DNA from: Lentinus brumalis
Lineage: Eukaryota > Basidiomycota > Agaricomycetes > Polyporales > Polyporaceae
DNA length: 64,000 nucleotides
Direction: 5' to 3'
Assembly: GCA_001792895.1 (NCBI GenBank)
Contig: MARA01000026.1
Coordinates: 310,001-374,000, forward strand
Shown: one piece after another, positions 11,411 through 21,659 of the stretch
How positions within the stretch are numbered: the stretch's first letter is position 1
How the letters are laid out: each line of letters opens with the position of its first letter
The notes under the pieces: model-generated
What the model was told of the DNA's origin: nothing
Database searches by the model: none
Seen by the model: only the letters and a program-made list of their open reading frames with translations
Made by a program: the position numbers and the translations under genes

Positions 11411-13604
11411 GCGTGGAAAGATGTAGGCGTGTCGTTCGGGTCTCGAAGGCGCGTAAGCTACTATCGCTTCTTATATGCTGCAGACCGAAGATATAGCGCC
11501 TTTTCCACAGGGCAGCTGTAGCGCAACGAGACGGTCCCCTCCGGAGGGCAGTCTGACCATATTCACAGATCAGCGATGCGGGGACCATGCGTATTGTATC
11601 ATCGGCCGGCGGCCGCGGCGCCGCACTTGTACGATCAATGTCTCTATAGGAGCGTTGTGAGGATATTGCGCCGTCAAACTGTAGAGTCGCACGACCACGC
11701 ACGCCGAAGGCCTTCGCGAGACGATTGCGTCCTCCGTTTTTTCGGAGAATAGATATCCCTCTCGTTGACTCGCCCATCCTCACCTTCCCCACCGCACCGG
11801 TGGACGAATGCGCGGGGGACTGCCGGTGTGACGGTGCGGCGAGCGGGAGAAGCAGGCGACCAGGCGCAAGGCCGGCGTCTATGTAGCGGTCGAGGAGCTG
11901 GCGAACACTCAAGAGACGCCGTCCACCCCCCTTCACTGCTTCCACCACCAGTAAGTCTCCGCCATCGTGCTTCGCCAGAAGCGACCCCATCGAATCTCGA
12001 TCATACAGGTCTAGCGACAAAGAAGCATGTCGGCTCCTCTAGAAGCTGACGTATCAGCCAATCCTTGCCGTGAGTACTATGCTGCGGGTATTCCAACTCC
12101 ACTGTTATGTGTGTGTTGTGCGGGGCTAAAAGAAAACATTTTTCCAACTCAGAAAGCCACAATGTAATGCCGCCCAGGATACACAGTCTGCCTACGTCGA
12201 AACTTGCAACCGAAGAAAACACAATACCTGGGGTTTGGGAGACCCAAAGGAAAGGGGATGATGCGCGCAATGAGGTGTGTGGTATGTTTCCTTTCTCACT
12301 GCTGCCCTTCCGCACCTGTCCCACCCCGATGCAGCCGACGGATCCAATTGCAGTTTCCCCGTGTTGTCAGTAATATGATCTGTCTGATGTCGCGCGTCAG
12401 GGTTCCACATGGGGCTACATTCGCTTCGTACCGGCCCTTAAGGCTACAATCGCCATCAACGAAAACCAATGCCTCGTCCGCTCGACAAACAAGCCACGTC
12501 TTAACAGAGACTATCTGAAGCTCAAATTGTACGTTGTATAGCATACGTTGGAGAGGGTTCCCTGTGTGGGCTTACGAAACGCGACACAGATCGACCCGCG
12601 TTTTTGTGCGCCGGACTTGCGGTGATACGAGCGCAGATACTATCCTCAGACTGTTCTAGTCCGCATTCCCAGCATGGCCGCTGTCAGCGCCCCGCTTAGG
12701 CAGAAGACACCGCTGTCTGATGGTGAAGCGTTGTCTGCTTCGATTCTCCAGGTCATACACGCGATACGTTCTGCCCCTAAAATTTAATGTCTCTAGGCTC
12801 TAGAGACAACGGGGATCTCCTCGAAAAGGCATATAGCATGCGAACATGTACGTAAGGTACACAATATGATTTAGGATGTAATCCTTTACAGGCTTCATTG
12901 CATGGAGACCTGCTTGAAGAATTTCTGGTCGAACAAGGGCCTCCGCCGCAGAATTCATAGAACTCGACGCTCCGCATGTTCCAATATCCGGTGTACGTAC
13001 TCTGATCGGCTCCTCCTTTCTGGTGACCCAACGTCCACTTGGAGGCTGTCAGGTACGAGCAAGATGCTATTCACGGACCGGCGTGATGCGAATGTCGGAG
13101 GGGAAGGTAATTGACTCTGAACCGTCGTACAACCAGTTCGAATCTTCGTAGTGCAAGGAATGTTCACCGCCATCGAGTGACATAGCGCGATGCGGAAGGG
13201 AGAACGCCGCCGGACAATAGCTTGTCGATATCATGAACAACACAGAGGTCATGACAGTTCCCTAGATGCCATGTTCTAAAGTGCATGCCCTGATGTCATG
13301 GCAGTTCCGCTCAACGTCAACCTTGTTATTATAATCTACATATGATCCGCTACCTCGTTGTTCGGCCATTCACGGTCCATTAAATCTTGCCAATGTACTA
13401 AGCCCCGGCAGGCAGTCTTCATTAGATGGGCGTAAGTCGAAATGGAGCCGCACTCATGTCGGAAGTTGCGTCCACACTGCGCGTAACGCGGCGACTGTCG
13501 CACGTAACAACGGCCGAGATTAAGGGTCATCACCAGGATAGCAAAAAGAAAGGGGAGAGATATGCTCGGATTGCAGCCAATACAGGATACGAAGTTCAAG
13601 ACAT
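11411..13604. other. No defensible gene
   Basis: A reverse-strand frame around 12020-11600 (GSLLAKHDGGDLLVVEAVKG) may be an upstream exon of the coiled-coil gene. The rest has only short frames on both strands. Confidence 0.25.
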
Positions 13605-14479
13605 CTATCCACACGCGAAGAATGCGCGTACATCAGACATATCGTCGTCGCTGATGTCCATATAACTACCGACAGTGCGGTCCCTACATTTCATCACCAG
13701 AGCCGGACCATACCAGGGCGCCGGCTGCATCCTGGTCCCGCTAACGAGGCTGGACACCGCGGCGTTGGGAGGACAACCTCCCTTCCGGGCGTCTGGCCAG
13801 AAGTAAACTCGCAGAGGGCGGTCGAGAAAGCGTCCGTCATGCCCGAAGGGTATAGTAGTGACCGCGACGTCCCTGTTAAACAGGTTGCCAATGTAGGGAA
13901 CCTCGCAACGAGGCTCGTCATCGACCGCCGATGCACGCGTGGGAGGGGTATGCGGGACTACAAAGATGTTCTTATAGCTAAGCTGGCCTAGTGGAGATGG
14001 TAAGAGAGGGGAACGGTGCGGGGCCAACACAGTGGCGCACGTACCGTCATAGCTTCCAGCGTAGACCGCGCGGACAATTGGAGGGCACGTACACGCGTAG
14101 GTCCCTTCGCCAACCGCTTGGTGCGATGTATCGCCAACGCTCGGGGCGACTCGAGGGAGCCACGCCGCATACCGCGGAGCATACGATAGGTCGGACGTTC
14201 GGTTGTATCACGTCTGACCCTTCGTTCTCCCGTACACTCTGCGGCATGACGCAATGCGTCCTTCATATAATATCAGTACCGCGACAGGGACAAGGCATGC
14301 GTACCACGAACCGCCATTCGGTGCGCAACGGTGCAGTACGCGACCTTACTATTGCAGTCGGAGCAAGTGAAAGGGCTGCCTAAACCACAGACGACACAGC
14401 TCGGCAGCCCGTCCATTAGACGCAACGAGGTCATAGGATGAACAGAGCGCATGGGGCGGAGGGATGGAGTACTCTCCAT
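13605..14479 (-). CDS. MYND-like zinc-finger protein
   Basis: The first exon starts near 14479 and carries CVVCGLGSPFTCSDCNS, then VAYCTVAH: the CxxC...CxxC...YC pattern of MYND zinc fingers (protein-protein interaction modules). The missing last ligands (H-x3-C) fit ALRHAAEC, found downstream near 14255 after an intron that I cannot place exactly. The 3' exon (about 14030-13605) encodes VPYIGNLFNRDVAVTTIPFG, DRPLRVYFWPDARKGG and MDISDDDMSDVRAFF before the stop, a C-terminal part that I recall from small MYND proteins of polypore-type fungi. The middle junctions are unresolved, and decay cannot be excluded. Confidence 0.5.
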
Positions 14480-15690
14480 GGCGTCGTAAGGGCGGACGTG
14501 AAGATGGGAAAGTCTGAGTTTAAGGCGCAGCTATTGACGCCGCGATCCGTGCGGCACGCGAGCGAACTGCCACCGTAGAATGATACTACGCGGCAAAGGC
14601 CGAGATAAGTACTGGCAGGGTACAGTATTAAGTACCTCTCCGAGAGGATAGCCGGCACCCTTCAATCGGAATGGATCGAAGTGGTATTAGTATGAAACCC
14701 TGACTATCGATGCCAACGGGCCGTAAGAGCCGTGCCCTAACTAGAAAACACTCTCTCACACTGTAGTACGTTAACCATCATCTCCATTACGTACCACGGC
14801 GCGTGCTATGTTCTCAGAAACATCATCATGGGAAGACGCTGAAAGTGCGGATGGCGGCGTCATATAGCGACGACCTAGAACCTCAAAACCGCGCGTGGAC
14901 TTGTTATCCACATCCTACGCACTCCCCAGCTCTGTATTGTCGTCTCATTAGCAGTCGTCCTTCCGCATGTCAGTCAGACCTTGGCCGTGCCCCAGCGTAG
15001 CCTGCGACTGTTGTCCTGTCGTAAGGCCCGACGGCAATCCGAACTCGGCGGGGACTACTGGAATGCCCCGCGGCAGTGTGAGTCCCGTGTGCCCCGCCCC
15101 CCCCTACGCTAAGACTCGGGCTAACTACGTACTAGACCCCACCGCGCCCCCCTATCCCCTCAGGGCTTTCGTCTAGTTCCTCATCGCATACATACGGCCT
15201 GCCTTCTCCGCCTCATCTCCCCCACCCCACAACCAGCACAGCTACCCCCACTGTCGTTCAGCAAGAGGGTCCGGCGGAACACCCCCCTCCTCCCCGGATC
15301 GTGTTGATACCGCCGGCCAGGCCAGCGGTGGAAGATCTATACGGCTTCGATGCTCTGGTCTTCGTACCGCATGAAGGTGAGCTCTACCCGAAGTCGCGAC
15401 AACAGTAGCGGCTGACCGCGTCGTATATGCCGCGTAGCCCGCGGACGCGTGGTGACTATCCGTTGTGCAGCCAACATGACTCGCCGCGGCCCACCTCGCC
15501 CCATGCCATTTGTCGACGAATGGTTTCCCGGAAGCACGCCGACCAGTCGCGTGTTGACCAAGAGCAGAGGGACAACCACGCTGCGTCGGCCTCTGGAGAT
15601 ATGGTACTGTCCCGTCTCCCAAGCACGACAATCCCCCCTGAACAGAGCGGTGGCCCAGCTAACGATGGGTGCTGAGGAACGACCGTGGTA
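14480..15690. other. Unresolved stretch
   Basis: A reverse-strand open frame (about 15700-15337) encoding RGRRSVVVPLLLVNTRLVGV may be one exon cut by the adjacent MITE. A C/T-rich forward stretch at 15090-15240 is low complexity. Nothing else supportable. Confidence 0.25.
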
Positions 15691-15698
15691 CGGTCCGG
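15691..15698. repeat. Left target-site duplication of hAT-like MITE
   Basis: CGGTCCGG directly before the element; identical to the 8 bp following its right end. Confidence 0.85.
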
Positions 15699-15928
15699 TA
15701 GTGTTGCAGGGTCCGGTCAAGTCCGGTTTTTTGACCCCCTGAGGGTCGAACCGAGGACCGCAACTGGACCGGACCACTTACCGGTCCGGTTATAAGCACC
15801 TTGAACCAAACAATTCATGACTGAACCATAACCGCGGTCCGGTTATCGGTCCTAACCGGTCAACAACTGCAAATCTAATACGATTATAACATTGCTTACT
15901 ATGCCTACAACTGAGTGAATATATACAT

Positions 15929-16010
15929 TTGGCACTAAGGGGAATTGAACTTGGGGTCTTCCGGGCCACAGCAGAGCTGTAGGCACCTTACCAGCTGAGC
16001 CAACAAACCA
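15929..16010 (-). repeat. Degenerate tRNA-like segment in MITE
   Basis: The reverse strand has an A-box-like TGGCTCAGCTGG (16002-15991) and, about 40 nt on, a B-box-like AGTTCAATTCC (15951-15941), the RNA polymerase III internal promoter arrangement. The T stem does not pair, so this is tRNA-derived sequence or a SINE fragment rather than a working tRNA. Confidence 0.5.
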
Positions 16011-16144
16011 TATTAACTGGCCGAGGCTATGGCGCTAAGTATAGACGCTTGTAATAGATAAGATAAGGCGAAGATAAGACCAGATAAGCCCAGATTAGAT
16101 AGCACATACTCCAATAAACAGTCAATAATATTGCTGTATGGTAA

Positions 16145-16225
16145 GCTGTCATGGCCCAGTTGGTTTAAGGCCCGATAATTACTGCCATTTTGGAGCGGAT
16201 GTCGGTTCAAGCCTCTGTGGTGGCA
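16145..16225 (+). repeat. tRNA-like segment in MITE
   Basis: A-box-like TGGCCCAGTTGG (16152-16163) and B-box GGTTCAAGCC (16204-16213) at tRNA spacing. The ends GCTGTCA and TGGTGGC can form a seven-pair acceptor stem with wobbles, and GGCC/GGCC can form a D stem. The anticodon and T arms are poor, so a functional tRNA is doubtful. Confidence 0.45.
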
Positions 16226-16407
16226 ACCTGGTTAATGACCGGTCACGACCGGTTTCACCGGTCATTATTTACTGACTGATAAGGCAGGACCGGTAACTGA
16301 ACTGCAACTGGACCGGTAAGTTTCCGGTCAAGGTCCGGTTTTTTTGCTTGCGGTTCCGGTTCAGTTGCAGTTATTGACCGGTCCTGCAACCGGACCCTGC
16401 ATCACTA

Positions 16408-16415
16408 CGGTCCGG
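16408..16415. repeat. Right target-site duplication of hAT-like MITE
   Basis: CGGTCCGG directly after the terminal CACTA; identical to 15691-15698. Confidence 0.85.
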
Positions 16416-18627
16416 TGGTGGTGATGAAGTTCTACGGGCCTTCGCGCAAGGAGTATGCAGACGCCGACACGCGCGAGTTTCCAAGACTCGCAAATTTTTT
16501 CCGGAAGTGGCCGTAGCGCAGGCGTGTATCGTACTGGTCCGAGATAACTCGTATCCTAGTCGGAGAACAGTCATATTCCCTCGTCGTCCTCTGCGCTCTC
16601 GATGTACCCTACGAAGCGTTCGCTCTCGACGCCGCGGCGGTCAGCGCTTCAACACGCTGACCTTATCGTGGTTGACTTGATCGCTGAACTGGGGTGGGTA
16701 CCTTCGGCCACCATATGCTTGCCTCGGATTATGTCGACGCACACTCGAAGCCACCACGTACCCGAAGTCGCGCTAGGTGTATTCGCCCCGAATTAGACTG
16801 CATCCAACCGCGTGTTAAGAGGCCTGATGTAACCGCTGCGAATCTTCGTTTTCATGACCAACGACGGCGTTGCTCGAACTCCTTCGATGGTGGACGCGCA
16901 ACTTGCCCACAATCAGAATTCCGACAAGGTCATTCCAGACCGGTGTCGACGTGGAAGCAGTACTCACGTCATCAACTCTTTCTATCAGGCAAAGTCTGCA
17001 GCTCATCTGCATATAGACTACGCCGTCTTCGCGGAAGTAACACCAACAGTCGATAATCGCACGTGTCACCACACACAAAACCACTCTCGACCCTGCAGCG
17101 ACAGGTCGTACTGTCCCCAACCGTAGTTCGACACGTCTATCAACGTGAAGAGAGGGCTGCTTGAAATCCCCGAGCTCACAGCTGTCAGCCACTCGAGCCG
17201 ACACGGTGAACTTGGTAGCGCAACATGATTCTCGATCGCATACCGTAAGCGAACATGATGATCTGACAAAGCTTGTACTGCCGGGTTTACGCCGTGTTCA
17301 CCCCTGCGTCCCCCATATAAGTCTGAACAGCGCGGTCAAGCTCTCGAAGCAACTGTGCCTGCAGCTGCATCCCAAGAAACAGCATTGCACCCCTCAGGGG
17401 CTCGAATGGCCTTGTCGGCACATTCATCAACTCCACCAGCACGGATGGTCGGACCCCGCGATTGGTGGGCTCCAGCCAGATGGACAGACGGAAAAACCAC
17501 TAAAACGATGGACGTCAGGACATGTCGTCAACCAAATCGACATACGCACCTCCCGGTCCCCGACGACGAGTACAAGGTATTGTTCCATCCTAGTCACGGC
17601 GCTGCCACCACCATTCTCCCAAGGAGTCTGCATGGGGACGCTTGAATACGATCCACCGCCGCCGGTCGTCCCGCCATCCGGGCGGCCTCGGTCGGTGCTC
17701 CTGCTGTCGAAGACTCTGTCAGCAGACACCCTCTTGGCCTTAGCGGATAATCAACGCACGTCGCAGGCTCCGAACCAGGAGACGGCGCGCTCATAGGTCG
17801 GGACGGGACACCCGCAGAGTGTACGTTATCTGTCAGGGGGGCGACATGTTTACGTCGGCTCACGCAGACGGTAGCGTCCGCTCTTATATGCGCAGGGACT
17901 GGGCCAAGAATAACAGCAGCGACTCATCCAGAGTCCACCCACGATCTGCGACTACATCCGGCCCGTTCTGCCGGCTCGGAGATTTGCGCGGTTGGTAGAA
18001 GGGGCATAATGGACGCGCACGACAAGGAGACTCTACCGCAGCCTCTCTCTCACCCACGCGCTTACGTTACGAATTGCAGCCGCCACGCCCGTACGGCTGG
18101 GTCGCTCCCAAGTTCATTAGGTTAGAGTTCGCTCAACTGCCTTCGTCCCCGCAACGCGCGCCGCACACCGTTCGGGGCAGCAATAGTACATCCGCGATCC
18201 CGTTTTGTCACCAAACCATACTTGCGGGTCACCGACTGAGGCAATTGCGACCGAGTTATGTACGTGCGCCGCGTGTCGGACAACCGAATCGAAGTGCCGT
18301 GAACATGGCGCGTCGACATCTCCTCGCGGCACGCACCACGGAACGACGTCCACTCCGAGTGGACAATCGCCGACAAGCATTGCTCACGCCACGGCCAGAA
18401 ACAATCGAAAGGGTGCGCATTGTGCTCTACTCCCAGGGGGTGCGGACTGCTGATCACGACCGCCAGGGCACTGCATAAGGCGATCCTCGCCGACTAACAT
18501 ACACTCCGCCTGGTGACGACGTCGACTCGAAAAGATGGGACCCGCCACCCCTCGCCTCCTGCGACGCGTCATCCACGCCTCCATAATCCACCATATCCAC
18601 CAACATGCGGCCAGGTGACGCCCATGG
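16416..18627. other. Fragmentary reverse-strand coding signal
   Basis: Exon-like frames on the reverse strand encode LFTLIDVSNYGWGQYDLSLQ (about 17200-17080) and REDGVVYMQMSCRLCLIERV, the latter shortly before a GTGAGTACTG donor near 16969. A probable small gene lies here, but its chain could not be completed. Around 17430-17860 the frames are Gly/Pro-rich and may be noise. Confidence 0.3.
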
Positions 18628-19768
18628 CTACATCCGCGTCACCTCCGCACCTACATACTCGCTCACACGCCTCTCGAAGAAGTTGGTCCGCCCGTCCACG
18701 ACCGTTGTTTCCATGAAGGGGAACTAAACGCGCTCGTGTCAGTTTACGACGCACGTCGGGGCGTACATTACTCACGGGGTTTGGTTTTTCAAAGATCGGC
18801 TCCAGGCCTAAGCCTTGCAACAAGAAGTCGCCGACATATTCAACATAATCCTTCATCAAGTCGACGTTCATGCCAAAGAGTGGACGAGGCAACGCGGCTG
18901 TAGATGCTTATAAGTAAGCAACACTCTCGGCGCATTCCACACAATCCACTCACAAGCGAAGAAGTCATGCTCCAGCCCTACAGCCTCCCGAACCATCTGG
19001 CGGACCAAGTGGTCTTCCGGACGCTCGACAAGATGACTGTACAGCAAACACGCAAAGGACGTATGCATCCCCTCGTCTCGGGATATGAGCTCATTAGACT
19101 GCGTAAGCGCAGGCATCAAGCCGCGGCTGCGAATCCAGAAGATGGCAGCGAACGACGATGAGAAGAACACGCCCTCCACAATCGCGAATGCAACCAAGCG
19201 CGTTCCGAAGTTAGCGTCCGCGCTCTCGATCCAGCGGAGACACCATTCGGCCTTGGCCTTTACCGCCGGCATGGTTTCAATTGCGGAGAACAGTCGGGCC
19301 TGGTCAGACTCGTCGTCGACGAGAGCGCGCAGCAGCATGCTGTACGTCTCCGAATGGATGTTCTCCCTGTGATAGTGTAAGCGAGCTTATGTGGTGCGAC
19401 GCAGCACACTCACATCATGATCTGGAAGCCATAAAAACATCTCGCCTCCGCCAGTTGGACTTCCGCGCAGAACCGCTGCGCCAGGTTCTCGACGACAATG
19501 CCATCCGAGGCAGCAAAGAACGCGAGAATCGTGGAGAGGAATGTGCGCTCGTCTGCCGTGAGACGGCTCTCCCAGTGGTCAACGTCGACGTGTATCTTGC
19601 AAATCTCTTCGGCAGTCCAGAAGGACGCCTCCGCCGTCTTGTAGGCATCCCATAACTAATGCACAGTAAGTGCCGGCCCATTCAGGGTGAACAACGACAA
19701 CGTACGTCGGTGTAGCGGATGGGAAATAGCACGAAACGAGAGGGTTCGGGTGTGAGGATGGGCTCCAT
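18628..19768 (-). CDS. Ribonucleotide reductase small subunit (R2), no docking tail
   Basis: R2 houses the di-iron centre and tyrosyl radical used by R1. Five exons splice in phase on the reverse strand: 19768-19706, 19655-19414, 19366-18954, 18897-18776, 18723-18628 (311 residues from the ATG at 19768). The metal ligands are all present: Asp in FFAASDGIV, Glu and His in ENIHSETY (whose Tyr is the radical site), Glu in [10 protein letters not shown], Glu and His in [18 protein letters not shown] and [13 protein letters not shown] are also family hallmarks. The protein stops soon after RRVSEY, at EVTRM; the usual C-terminal peptide (a FxxDxDF-type end that binds R1) is absent in all frames examined to about 18480. 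The start is the first ATG, which leaves almost no N-terminal extension. The partner R1 lies at 3713-6454. Confidence 0.87.
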
Positions 19769-20670
19769 GTATGTCGACTCCGTGTGGGTCAAAGTCACAA
19801 CGTCCAGGTTATTTCTGAAGGTGAGCAGATCTCTCGGTGGTTCCTTTATAAAGACTTGCGAACCGAACTACCGGTATAGCGCGCGTCCATGATCCTTCCA
19901 CCAATACACCCGTCATTCATAGCGACGCCGCGGTACGCGCAGAAACGGTGAGGTAGTCCATGTCAGGAAAGGACGATCGAGGAAGCCTAGAGACGAAATG
20001 CTGGCACTCGGCCTCGACTTGGGCTCGCCGTGGAATCAACCTACATCATGGCGTAGCGGGAATGAAAGAACCGCGACCACGCACGAGTCGCCCACAACAC
20101 GCGTGGCCTGCGACGCACATGGAGGCGACTCGTCTAAAACTACCGCTGGGTCCGAGTACCAAAAGACACACAGGACATGAAGCGGCCCTCCACTATACCC
20201 ACCACTGCCCGCCGTCAGCATGCCACAGCCCCGCTACGATGACCTGGTCTCGTTCGCCAGGGATCTCCCTGCGATCGCGCTGCAGTCAGATGCTGGCTCG
20301 TTTGCGAGTGCGTCTCAACCCCCATTGTTTGCAACTCGAGACTAAATGACCGTAGACGTAACAGAAGACGACGACGATTCGACTGGCCGGTCCGGCCTCG
20401 ACTCGGAGACGTCCGGTATAGCAATCGTTCACGTCGCGTCTAACCAAAGACTAACTTTGCGCTACCAGAAATACTCTCGAGGATATGCTCGCATAGACGG
20501 CAGGCGGAAGATATTCTCCTTGGTCAGTCCCCTCGCGTACAATGACTCCCTGCGCCCCTGGCGAAGGTCACCTGCAACGAGTGGAATGCTAACGTTACCC
20601 CTCCCCCCCTCCCACTTCCTATTCCTCTCGCTCCCTACAACATACACCACTCGTCGTCCAAACAGCCCGA
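19769..20670. other. Upstream of Helitron; small frames only
   Basis: A 41-codon forward frame from the ATG near 20219 (MPQPRYDDLVSFARDLPAIA) ends in TAA directly followed by an ATG opening an acidic frame (TVDVTEDDDDSTGRSG). These may be 5' exons of the Helitron gene or part of its 5' end. No terminus of the Helitron could be fixed. Confidence 0.25.
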
Positions 20671-21659
20671 GTGGAATGTACAGTGGAACATCATACCTCG
20701 TTCGAGTGGTGCCCAGAAGCAGATCTCGCGCTTGACTACACACACTCCGTGAAAGAAGTTGTAGCCACAGGCGACAGCTCGGTTCTGACGCGTTCGAACC
20801 TTGTCGTCGACGACGTGGTGTGTAATGCGGAGCTCGACCGCCTGTTCTCACTGTACACCATGTGGAGGGCGCAAGACCTACGGGACATCTGCCGAGTGCA
20901 CAGTATATCGGTCACCACGAAAGATCGCCGGCCGGATCTAACACGAAAGCTACTCGCACATGCATGCGAGACCGGGTGCCCCCCTACGTCGTCGTATTCA
21001 CGACTCTTAGTCGGCCGCGTACGTCGGCGCGGGTATCTAGCGCTAGGATCGAGTCGGTGGGCCCACAAACGGCCCGGGACGACGACCTGTCTTACATGGA
21101 CGTAGCAAGCGAAGAACTGCGCAGCTCTATAATACGGGAGTGGCAGGACACTATCTCCACGGCGAATATGGAACGAGGCGTCTGCGGGCCGTGTGGTCGC
21201 TTACTTCCGCGCAGGGATCTGACTCTCCTGCATCACGCGCGATGCGACCTCAGTCTTCTTCGAAATGATGCTCTCCCTCCCCGGACTCGCCCCTCGAACT
21301 ATGCGTTCGAGCTCTACGAAAGGGCGCTGCTCGACCCACAGGGGATGACGGACAGGTGGAGTCTGGCGGACATAGTGGTGTGCAGCGACTGCCGGAGAGA
21401 GTGGGTCGATAAGTCCCGCACGCCGCGTCTGTGTCTTGCAAACTGGCTATACTACGCCCACTCTGCACTTCCCCCGCTGTCGCCGCTGCCTTCGCTCGGA
21501 GCTCGCAATTTGATCGAATCTTGGTGTCGAGAGCTCGCGCCAGTCGCATCTCCTTCCGATTCACCGAGTTGCGTGAGGAAGACCCATCCAATCGCGAACC
21601 GATTGAAGGACGCGACAGCCATGCCACTGCACAGCGCTTCATTAGAGGAAACGTGCTAA
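20671..21659 (+). CDS. Helitron N-terminal region (DUF6570-like)
   Basis: One frame (20671 to about 20980) encodes a charged helical part (LYTMWRAQDLRDICRVHSIS) typical of the extreme N-terminus of fungal Helitron proteins. Near the C-run at about 20977-20983 the sense moves to the next frame, which encodes CGPCGRLLPRRDLTLLHHAR and, 80 residues on, VCSDCRREWVDKSRTPRLCL: two CxxC pairs typical of the DUF6570-like module ahead of Rep. Near 21465-21475, after LANWLYYAHSALPP, the sense passes into the Rep frame at another C-run. Both breaks could be indels. Confidence 0.7.

Larger units (their letters stand above)
15699..16407. mobile_element. hAT-like MITE (709 bp) with tRNA-like interior
   Basis: The left end TAGTGTTGCAGGGTCCGGT and the reverse complement of the right end TAGTGATGCAGGGTCCGGT match at 18 of 19 positions. 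The element is flanked by a perfect 8-bp direct repeat, as hAT-type transposases make. There is no transposase frame inside, so it is non-autonomous. The subterminal 150 bp at each side are dense in ACCGG/CCGGT copies in both orientations, probably transposase-binding repeats and able to fold. The AT-richer core contains two tRNA-like segments in opposite orientation and a cluster of GATAAG motifs. Confidence 0.85.

Noticed and set aside
15929..16225. Functional tRNA genes
   Set aside because: Internal promoter boxes are present, but the T and anticodon arms do not fold properly.
3713..19768. Endogenous large DNA virus origin for the RNR pair
   Set aside because: Both genes have several fungal-type introns, and no other viral hallmark gene (capsid, DNA polymerase, packaging ATPase) was recognised nearby. 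A tree would be needed to reopen this.
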